Origin: Actinomycetaceae bacterium
Lineage (GTDB): Bacteria > Actinomycetota > Actinomycetes > Actinomycetales > Actinomycetaceae
Direction of reading: 5' to 3'
DNA: 40,321 nucleotides
NCBI GenBank assembly: GCA_030537735.1
Contig: JAUNVG010000017.1
Span: 1-40,321, forward strand
The notes under the pieces are model-generated. The model had not been told where the DNA came from, made no database searches, and was given only the letters and a program-made list of their open reading frames with translations. A program made the position numbers and the translations under genes. Shown in pieces: positions 15,884 through 23,800 of this stretch; within the stretch, counting starts at the first letter, position 1, and every line of letters begins with the position of its first letter.

Positions 15884-18130
15884 TTAGCTGCGTTTACGTC
15901 GAACGTAAAGAGCTGTACCACCACCGGCACCGGCTAGTAGCGCGATGCCTCCGACAGTTGCAGCCGTAGTGCCGGTCTTAGCTAGGCCACCTCCACGACC
16001 CGCACCGTCACCGTCGTTGTCTTTTACGATAGTGGTTTCGCTCGGCAAACCACACTCACCTCGATGTAGGGTTGCGCCGTCCTTGTCATAGACCGTCTCC
16101 ACCCAGTAGTAGGTGCCAGCCTCGCTTAGCACAGTCTCGTCAGAGTCGAACGTACCTGCACTTGGTAGCGTCTTAGGTTCAGAGACAAACACGCGGTTTT
16201 CCGGTGTGCAAGTCTTTTGCGTACCGGTAGCCTTGTACAATTCGAAACCAAGAGTCGCCCCAGCCGGTACGCTGCCAGTTACGATCGCTGTATCGTGCGC
16301 TTTTTCACCCACCGTGATCTGGGGAACAGCTTTCGTGCTAACTTGTAGCGGATTTGGAGCAACCACATACTGTTCCTTGCTGTCAGTAACCGACGTCGCC
16401 ATTGCCTTGACGCGATCATCACCAGCGAAATTAGTTACGAACACGTAAGTGCCAGGAACTTGGTTACCAGCATCGTCGAGGAGCATCTTAAACTTAGTGC
16501 TTCCAACAGATGGATAGAACCCATTTGCCGCAGGTACACTAACTTCCCCGATCAAGGTCGCCGCCTCCAAGTTATCGTCACTAATGTTTTGTCCATGTGC
16601 GAAGAAATACAGGCGCTGGCTCATCTGCTTCACATCAGCACTGAAGCGGTCGTTACCTGCGAAATTCGGGTGATCATCCGGCATACCCGAGACGAAAAGA
16701 TCATCAACTAGATAAGTACCGGACTTGGTTTCACGGATCGAAAGCGCTGAGTCAATCTCAGCCTCATGCCAAACCGATGTCGTTTCCTCCGCTACACCGT
16801 ACTGGTCAGAAAAATCATCGTGAATGAACTCGATGAACTCCTCCACCTGGTTGTTTTTCACCATCTTCCATACCCAGGTGACAAACCCAGACTCAGATGC
16901 AGGGGTGTCGAGCTTGGCTCGATACTCACCCGGCCCATCGGCCACAAACGAGGTTGTTCCAATCACTTTTGCCTCAGCAGGGACATCGGTAGGCTTATCA
17001 ACGGGAAGATCGCCCACTAAGTAAGCAGTGCCTTCAAACTTCACTGGGATAAAGTCATCGGAGTCTTCAACCTTAAACCATTCGCCACTGCCGTAATTGG
17101 GGTCAGCTTCAACAGTCAAAACGTCTTCAAGTACGTCCCCCAGCGATACCGTCTTATCTGGCACATTCGACTTCACAATAGGCTGGAAATCATAAATAAC
17201 GCGGAAAGATGCACCTGGTGTGGATACTTCCTCGGGATCAGATGCAGGACGGTTACCGTATGAAAGTAGATCCTGCATAGTTCCATCAACTGAGTACTTA
17301 GACAAAGTCCGACGTGTATTCTTGGTTTTCAAAGTCCAGGTCACTTCGCCGTTTCCGGTCGCTTCCCACGCTAGGTTAATCGGCTCAGACTTTGATTTAC
17401 CGCTCCAGGTAGACGAGTTAGTGTCAACGAATTTCGCTGGGCCGTTCAAAGTCACGGTGATTGGCGTTCCCGCCAACCATCCCGCCTCGCTAAGTACGCC
17501 TATGCCGTGGATATTGCCTGTGCGTTTACCTTCGCCTTCTACCGCGCCTGCTTCGTAGCCGCTTACCGCGCTAGCGCGCGCAGCAGACACAAACTTTGCA
17601 GCCAGTGAATGCACCTCAGGCATTTGCCGCTTAACCTCTTGCACTAGAGCGGTCACAGATGCTTGCGCATCTGGGTGACCCGTTTCTGGGTCTGGTTGCT
17701 CATAATTGGCGTGCATCAAGTAAGACAGCGCCGCGCGCGTATTAGCCTCGGTAGAACTCTGATACTGATTGAGCACCCACGCCGTCTGCGGTACGGTCAT
17801 ACGCAAATCCGACGGTGCCCAAGACTCAGCAGAAGATAGCGTTGCGATAGTCGCTGTATGACGCGGCTGGGGATTCGCACGCCACATATGGATACACCAC
17901 GCAGGGTAATTAGTTTCCGTATTACCAGGTGCCTCATAAGCGCCGAGCCAAAATCCTCGACCTGTGTCTTCTTGCGATCCAACCGCCCCGGGCAGCCAGC
18001 GCCCGGCATCGGCACCGTCCTTTACTGCACCGATAGCTGGTAACACAGTTGCAACCATAACCACCAATGCTGTCAGTAGCGAGGCCACTACCACCCGAGA
18101 TGGCGCAGATCTTGCGCTAGTCGTAATCAT
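15884..18130 (-). CDS. Cell-wall-anchored surface protein, LAKTG sorting signal
   Basis: About 748 residues. A signal peptide (basic start, VVVASLLTALVVMVATVLPAIGA) is followed by an N-terminal domain with AWCIHM (Cys79) and TAWVLNQY...RAALSYLMHANY, resembling the head of thioester/VaFE-type actinobacterial adhesins. Then come two or three Ig-like modules with SGTYLVDDLFVSG-type starts, a final module with CTPENRVF and HRGECGLP Cys, and a C-terminal LAKTG, hydrophobic helix and RRKRS tail for sortase. The LAxTG variant suggests class E sortase. The ATG at 18130 is preceded by GGAGTGAG; an in-frame ATG at 18187 lacks this. The gene stands alone on the minus strand and probably promotes cell contact. 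Confidence 0.85.
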   Translation of the reverse strand: MITTSARSAPSRVVVASLLTALVVMVATVLPAIGAVKDGADAGRWLPGAVGSQEDTGRGFWLGAYEAPGNTETNYPAWCIHMWRANPQPRHTATIATLSSAESWAPSDLRMTVPQTAWVLNQYQSSTEANTRAALSYLMHANYEQPDPETGHPDAQASVTALVQEVKRQMPEVHSLAAKFVSAARASAVSGYEAGAVEGEGKRTGNIHGIGVLSEAGWLAGTPITVTLNGPAKFVDTNSSTWSGKSKSEPINLAWEATGNGEVTWTLKTKNTRRTLSKYSVDGTMQDLLSYGNRPASDPEEVSTPGASFRVIYDFQPIVKSNVPDKTVSLGDVLEDVLTVEADPNYGSGEWFKVEDSDDFIPVKFEGTAYLVGDLPVDKPTDVPAEAKVIGTTSFVADGPGEYRAKLDTPASESGFVTWVWKMVKNNQVEEFIEFIHDDFSDQYGVAEETTSVWHEAEIDSALSIRETKSGTYLVDDLFVSGMPDDHPNFAGNDRFSADVKQMSQRLYFFAHGQNISDDNLEAATLIGEVSVPAANGFYPSVGSTKFKMLLDDAGNQVPGTYVFVTNFAGDDRVKAMATSVTDSKEQYVVAPNPLQVSTKAVPQITVGEKAHDTAIVTGSVPAGATLGFELYKATGTQKTCTPENRVFVSEPKTLPSAGTFDSDETVLSEAGTYYWVETVYDKDGATLHRGECGLPSETTIVKDNDGDGAGRGGGLAKTGTTAATVGGIALLAGAGGGTALYVRRKRS

Positions 18131-18192
18131 TCTCACTCCAAAAATCAATCGATTGACATTGCGGAGGGGGTGAGTATTCCCCTCCACACCTC

Positions 18193-18213
18193 ACGTCACG
18201 GGCGCGCGCACAT
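18193..18213 (-). promoter_or_regulatory. Shared 21-bp motif upstream of the surface-protein gene, copy 1
   Basis: ACGTCACGGGCGCGCGCAC and the next two bases match 27405-27425 at 19 of 21 positions. Both copies lie upstream of a minus-strand start (63 bases from 18130 here). The overlapping dyad GCGCACATGC / GCGTGTGCGC (18205-18229) could form a hairpin. This is a candidate operator. Confidence 0.45.
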
Positions 18214-18266
18214 GCAAAAGCGTGTGCGCACTCACATCAACGTGTGGGTAGATGGAGGGAGAAATC

Positions 18267-18641
18267 ATGACTACACCGGACAACACCGCTGGCATAGAGG
18301 CGTTTGAGCACACCGTAGTGGTATTCGCAAAGCCTAACTGCGTCCAATGTGACGCCACGCAACGAAAACTGCAGCGCGCCGGAGTCGCCTATCAAAGCGT
18401 GGATCTAACAACGAATCCCGAGCTCGTAGAAACGCTACGTTCTCTCGGCTTCGCCGCCGCCCCAGTGGTGCGGGGCCCCGATGGACAGATGCATGCCGGA
18501 TACAACCCCGACCGCATCAAATCAATCATCGCCGCAATGGGTAATGCCACTGGCAACCTGCCCAACCCACAGTCTGACACGCCCCTGCCGACCATTCCCA
18601 ACACCCCCGTAACACAACAGCGCAATAATCCACGACGATGA
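18267..18641 (+). CDS. Glutaredoxin/NrdH-like thioredoxin-fold protein
   Basis: 124 residues. The core is a glutaredoxin fold with the redox pair CVQC (Cys25, Cys28), VVFAKPNCVQCDATQRKLQRAGV, cis-Pro in AAPVVRGPDG and a last helix, then a Pro/Asn-rich tail. It is close to NrdH redoxins (usual pair CVQC). NrdH serves ribonucleotide reductase, but here it is coupled by ATGA to a wall hydrolase gene, so reduction of element proteins is also conceivable. It lacks a signal peptide, so it is cytoplasmic. The ATG at 18267 follows GGAGGGAG; an in-frame ATG at 18252 overlaps that site. Confidence 0.82.
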   Translation: MTTPDNTAGIEAFEHTVVVFAKPNCVQCDATQRKLQRAGVAYQSVDLTTNPELVETLRSLGFAAAPVVRGPDGQMHAGYNPDRIKSIIAAMGNATGNLPNPQSDTPLPTIPNTPVTQQRNNPRR

Positions 18642-19633
18642 CCTCAAACGATAAAACCATCAAAATAGGCGTTGCCAGCATCGTCCTAATCGCAATTTTT
18701 CTACCAATACTCCTCATCGGAGGCACAGGCACAGGCACAGCCGGAGCCCGCAGCGGCGGCCTATCAGACTCAGTGCCAGCCGAATACAGGCAAGCCATCA
18801 TTGAAGCCTCTACAAAATGCGACCTTCTAACCCCCGGGCGTCTAGCGGCTCAACTGTTTGCTGAATCAGGTTGGAATCCCAACGCGGTATCACATGCAGG
18901 AGCACAAGGACTAGCCCAATTCATGCCCGGCACGTGGCAAACCAACGGCCAAGATGGTGACGGAGACGGTACAGCCGACCCATTTAACCCTATTGACGCT
19001 ATCTTCTCTATGGCTCACTACATGTGTTCGCTATCGGAAATCATGCAGCAATGGATATCCACCGCCAGTATCTCCGGTGACCTATACGATTTAACACTGG
19101 CTGCATACAATGCGGGAGCAGGAGCAGTCCAAAGCGCAGGTGGAGTGCCAGCATACGAAGAAACACGCGCATACATCCAACGAATACGACAATTAGAATC
19201 GCAGTTCACCACCGCCATCACCTTTGCGGGTACCTTCCGCCCACCCATCGACACCCCCATGACGGTGACCAGCCCCTTCGGGTTTCGCATCCATCCCATC
19301 TACGGCACTTCCCTACTACACGCAGGAGTAGACATAGCAAGTCCGATGGGGCAAACCCAAGTTGCCACCGCAGCAGGTAAAGTCACACACGCCGACTGGC
19401 TTGGAGGATGTGGCAACACGGTGATCATCGACCACGGCACCATCGACAACGACCATTACGAAACCTGGCACTGCCACCTATCGGCCTTCACAGTAGTCGA
19501 AGGTCAAACAGTCAACGCCGGGGATCCAATCGGAGTTACCGGCACCACCGGTAACTCTACCGGCCCGCACGTTCACTACCAGATCAACCGAAACGATCAA
19601 CCTATCGACCCGTGGCCATACATTAACCCATAA
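18638..19633 (+). CDS. Bifunctional peptidoglycan hydrolase (lytic transglycosylase + M23 peptidase)
   Basis: 331 residues. An N-terminal signal-anchor (about 10-28) leads to an SLT domain (LFAESGWNPNAVSHAGAQGLAQFMPGTW with the catalytic Glu, later AAYNAGAGAV) and then an M23 metallopeptidase domain (SPFGFRIHPIYG, HAGVDIA, HCHLS, HVHYQ zinc ligands). It is the VirB1-type enzyme that opens the wall for the transfer channel; fusion of both activities is common in Gram-positive conjugation systems. It overlaps the redoxin gene by ATGA. No terminator was seen before the next promoter. Confidence 0.92.
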   Translation: MTSNDKTIKIGVASIVLIAIFLPILLIGGTGTGTAGARSGGLSDSVPAEYRQAIIEASTKCDLLTPGRLAAQLFAESGWNPNAVSHAGAQGLAQFMPGTWQTNGQDGDGDGTADPFNPIDAIFSMAHYMCSLSEIMQQWISTASISGDLYDLTLAAYNAGAGAVQSAGGVPAYEETRAYIQRIRQLESQFTTAITFAGTFRPPIDTPMTVTSPFGFRIHPIYGTSLLHAGVDIASPMGQTQVATAAGKVTHADWLGGCGNTVIIDHGTIDNDHYETWHCHLSAFTVVEGQTVNAGDPIGVTGTTGNSTGPHVHYQINRNDQPIDPWPYINP

Positions 19634-19660
19634 AAAACCGAAATCCCCTCCCGCACACTA

Positions 19661-19689
19661 TTGACATTTGTTGATACCCGTTTTATGTT
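19661..19689 (+). promoter_or_regulatory. Sigma-70-type promoter
   Basis: A perfect -35 TTGACA (19661-19666), a 17-base spacer and -10 TATGTT (19684-19689). It lies 31 bases before the next ATG, which has GGGAGG as ribosome site. It probably drives the membrane protein, recombinase-like and methyltransferase-helicase genes. Confidence 0.78.
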
Positions 19690-19720
19690 AGAGGAAACCA
19701 CGTGAAACAGGGAGGCGAAA

Positions 19721-20134
19721 ATGACCACCTATCAACTGCCCTCACACCAGCTACCGTGGCGTAGCAGGTGGATGCTCCACACCCATCCTGTCCGCAATCC
19801 GTGGAGGGGTATGCGCTGGGTTTTCGCTATCGCGTTGGGACTGGCATTACACCAAGGGATACCCTTAGGGATCTACGTGATCTATTACTTAGATTCCCTC
19901 CAGCTGCGTTTAGCTGCCTCAGTTGGTTTGACACTTGTGGCTGTTTTCCTTGGTGCCCTGCTACCGACGATTGTTGATCTGCCTTTCGCGTGGAAGGTGA
20001 AAAATCTACCTTGGGTGGCGCCGATCGTGACTCACCGGGCGTGGCGGTTTTTCGTTTGGGTTTTCAAGTTCGCGTTTTTCATCTGGTTGTTTTTGCTGAT
20101 CACGCAAAGTTTCACGAACATGCGACGGTTCTAG
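19721..20134 (+). CDS. Small membrane protein with three hydrophobic segments
   Basis: 137 residues. A polar N-tail (~30 residues with several His, Pro and Trp) precedes hydrophobic segments at about 33-55, 62-82 and 108-130, with a basic loop (WKVKNLPWVAPIVTHRAWR) between the last two. The family is not recognised. GGGAGG at 19710-19715 precedes the ATG. It is the first gene after a strong promoter and 9 bases before the recombinase-like gene. Codon use differs slightly from the neighbours, being more GT-rich. Confidence 0.72.
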   Translation: MTTYQLPSHQLPWRSRWMLHTHPVRNPWRGMRWVFAIALGLALHQGIPLGIYVIYYLDSLQLRLAASVGLTLVAVFLGALLPTIVDLPFAWKVKNLPWVAPIVTHRAWRFFVWVFKFAFFIWLFLLITQSFTNMRRF

Positions 20135-20143
20135 GGGCAGATA

Positions 20144-20806
20144 ATGGTTGTGGGATATATTCGCGACACCAGTCCGTACACGAGCGTTGAAAAGCAACGT
20201 CAAGCACTACTAGATGCCGGTTGCGAGGTGATCTACACTGACACCGCTGCAACACGTCGCGACCCGCGCCCAGGGTGGCACAAGTGCTTAGACGCGCTTA
20301 CAAGTGGTGGCACTTTAGTTGTCTATCGCCTCGATCGTCTGGGAGTTTCCCTTAACGAAGTTGTGGCAGCACTCCATTTGCTGATGCTTAAAGATGTAGA
20401 AGTCCTCAGCCTCGAAGAGGGGCTTTCAACGGTCAATCCCCATATTCAAAACGCCTTTAGAGCATTAGTTCAATGCGAAGATACCCTGCGCTCAGAGCGT
20501 AGCCAACGCTCCCTCGACAATGCTCGCAAAGAAGGACAAGTAGGAGGAAGACGACCGGCACTAAGCGCCGAGGAAGTACAAACAGCGCGCGAACGTTACC
20601 GCGAAGGCATTGGGCTTAAAGAGCTTTCCCGCCGCTACGGGGTTGCTTACAACACCATTAAAGCGGCTGTGCGCGGCCAGGGCATATACGAGCAGAACGT
20701 GCGCGAGGCACACAACGTTGCAGGTAAGGAAACAACCAGCAACGTTAAGGAGTCTCATGCAGGAAATACAACTGAGCCTAGAAGACCTCTGGGCGAATCT
20801 AAATGA
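20144..20806 (+). CDS. Serine-recombinase-like protein with altered active site
   Basis: 220 residues with the resolvase/invertase layout: GYIRDTSPYTSVEKQRQALLDAGCE, then RRDPRPGW, VVYRLDRLGVSLNEV, the E-helix region and a C-terminal Hin-type helix-turn-helix (LSAEEVQTARERYREG, KELSRRYGVAYNTIKAAVRG). Aligned without gaps to gamma-delta resolvase, Ser10 falls on Thr and Arg71 on Val, although a Ser follows at the next position. It may be a DNA-binding regulator rather than an active recombinase. Its last 50 bases overlap the methyltransferase-helicase start (20757), and its TGA overlaps the next ATG (20803) as ATGA. Confidence 0.85.
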   Translation: MVVGYIRDTSPYTSVEKQRQALLDAGCEVIYTDTAATRRDPRPGWHKCLDALTSGGTLVVYRLDRLGVSLNEVVAALHLLMLKDVEVLSLEEGLSTVNPHIQNAFRALVQCEDTLRSERSQRSLDNARKEGQVGGRRPALSAEEVQTARERYREGIGLKELSRRYGVAYNTIKAAVRGQGIYEQNVREAHNVAGKETTSNVKESHAGNTTEPRRPLGESK

Positions 20807-23800
20807 TGAGGAAAACACCAATGATAATGCGCGAGACAATCGAAAAACAGCTACAAATGACAGACCCGCTAGCTTGGATGCAAGCCAGCCCCAGCCAGCG
20901 CGAACAGTGGGTGGACGAAGCCGTAGCGAACGTGGAGGAAATTCAAGCAGACATACTACAGGACATGCCAGCGCCCACCATGACGGGCAACTATCTTCAA
21001 GACGTAGCCACACTGAACACTCAACGCCTGCAAGCAGCAGAACTAGCGATGCCAACCCCACCGAGCGAAAGCGAACAACGCCAGAGCGCGCGAGTGTTTT
21101 GGACGCACTGGGCGAAGCAGAATCCCTCTTTAGTCAAGCCCAAAGTAATGGCGCTACTGACCCAGTGGGAGGAGATTTTCGACACCAGACCGATACATTA
21201 CCTCGGACTATGGCAGTGGGAGCAAAACAACCCGATCTACTTCGAAGAAACGATGCCCGAGAGCCTGCGCGAGGATTCGATAATCGACGACTGGCAGACT
21301 TGGGTGCAGCCAAAGCTGGAAGAATACCTGGAAAAACAGGTACCGATCCACTGCTTTTCACCAGACCTGAGCAGGTGGAATCTGATGAGCGAGGATCTGA
21401 GTCTAGACCATCTGCGCAGAGTGCTGGGTTACATGAAGGAAAAAGATCCACTACTGAACATAGCGATCGAGGACATCGAAGCGGAGATCGACAAGCTAGC
21501 CGAACAAATGCAATACGAACTGATCGACGACCCCCTGCCTCTTTGGTACCACCAGTACCAACAACAACATGGAAACCCGGCTTAACCCCAACCTCCCCCA
21601 CCACTGTCACTGCGCGTATAGATGCCAACATCAACGCGATTGAGATAGTCAAAAACCTAGATGGGCACGCACCCACCCAACAGCAGCAAGCACTTTTAGC
21701 TAAATACAGTGGGTGGGGCGGGCTATCTGCCGTATTCGATGAACGAAACCAAACCCACAACGCGCGGCGCACACGCCTTAAATCCCTACTGAGCGAAGAC
21801 GAATACAGCGCCGCGCGTCGTAGTGTTTTGAATGCCCATTACACCCACCCTGCCTACGCGAACGCTATATGGCAAAGCCTAACCAACTACGGTTTCAACT
21901 CCGGTTCAGTGCTTGAACCCGGCTGCGGAGTGGGCACATTCATCGGGCAAGCACCCCAAGGGGCGCAAATGACCGGGGTGGAGATCGATCCGCTTTCTGC
22001 TAGTATCGCCCAGGCGCTATACCCTAACGCCACGATCCGTAACGAAGGGTATGAATCGACCCCGACACCTGAGTTATTCGACGCCGCTGTTGGCAACGTT
22101 CCTTTCGGTGATATCAACCTCTACGACCCAGCTGGCAATCCCGGCAACCACTCCATCCATAACCACTTCATTATCAAAGCCCTATCGCAAACTAAACCCG
22201 GCGCAGTAGTAGCCGTAATCACCTCACGCTACACTCTTGACGCTGCTAACCCAGCAGCCAGGCGCGACATGTACGAAAAAGCTGACCTGCTCTCAGCCGT
22301 GCGCCTACCAACGGGGGCGCACTCTGAGGTCGCCAACACTGAGGCACTAACCGATGTTTTAGTGTTTAGAGTGCGCAAAGACTCTGAAACGGCTCTGCCG
22401 TTCATGTGGGAGCATTCCACAGCTGTCGATATCAACGGCGAATCCGTGCGGATAAACACGTTCTTTCAAGATCACCCAACTAGCGTGCTTGGTGAATTCC
22501 GTGTTGGGCAGGGGATGTATAACGCTAAAACCCTGCACGTTGATCCCACTAGCGAAACCGCTAAAAACCCAGTGCGTATAGCTGAACTATTGAGCGAACG
22601 AGTCAGCGCTGACCTAGGTCAAGCTCGTAAAAATGGGTTAACCTACAGTCCCGAACATGCCCCCGAACACCTGCCAGTGGCGAACGCTCCCGCAACCCGC
22701 ACACTGGGGAGCATTCGCAGTAGCGAAACCGGGTTTGAAACCCTCACCCACACCGGGTGGGAACCCCTTAAAGTGCCCAAAACTCAAGCAGGTGAACTCA
22801 CTGCCCTGCTGGAAATACGCGATAGCGTCCGAGCACTCATCGAAGCCGAAGCCGCTTCAGCCACCGACACCCCACAGTTAGCCCACCTACGCGACCAACT
22901 TAAAACAAGGTACTCATCATATTTTGATAAGTACGGTGCCCTAAACCGCGCGCAGCGTAAGACGTATCTGAACTCGAAGGGCAAGGAAGTTTACCGTGAA
23001 CGCCGACCACCCGTGATGCGAATATTCGAAAAAGACCCTTTCGCCCCTTTAGCTAAAGCCGTGGAAGTATATGACGCGGATGCGCAAACCGCGCAGCCCG
23101 CACCGATTCAACGCGGGCGGCAAATTTTTGCTAAATACACACCCAAAGGGGCAGATACACCCACTGATGCCATGTACATATGTCTAGAACAAAAAGGCAA
23201 AATTGACCTCGACTACATTGCCTACCTGCTGGGTGAAACCGATATTAAAACTGTGCGTGAACAGTTGGGAACTGAGATATTTGACCTGCCAGGCGGGCAA
23301 TACGCCACGCGCGCACAATACTTATCGGGCAATGTGCGCAGCAAACCGCAAACCGCGATGAACCTAAGTGAGGCCGATTCACGCTACCAAGTAAACGTTG
23401 ACGCACTCAAGGAAGTCATACCTGCTGATTTAACACCAATGGATATTTCTGTGGAGCCGGGTGCAGCATGGATCAGCCCAAAGCTACATACACAGTTCAT
23501 TAGGCAGCTAGTGCGTCAATCCGACATTGTAATGGGACACGACCCTATCAACGGGTGGGGAATGAAAGGAACCTACACCCACGGGGTACTCCAAACCGCG
23601 ACCTGGGGTACGCCACGTATGAGCGCGACACAGATTTTCCTTAACTTGTGTAATAACGCGCCCATTAGAGTGTTCGACGCAGACTCAGAAACCAAGACGG
23701 AACATTTAAACCCGGTAGCTACTGAAGCAGCTCAAGGTAAAGCCGAGCAAATACGTGACGAGTTCGTCAAATGGGTGTGGGACGACCCCAACCGCGCAGA

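Noticed and set aside
20561..21061. A 166-codon minus-strand frame across the recombinase/helicase start
   Set aside because: Low-complexity Leu/Ser/Arg sequence opposite two well-supported genes; no start signal.
21134..21772. A 212-codon open frame on the minus strand opposite the overprinted region
   Set aside because: Composition is typical of an antisense shadow (Ser/Arg/Cys-rich), there is no ribosome site, and it runs into the conserved methyltransferase-coding part.
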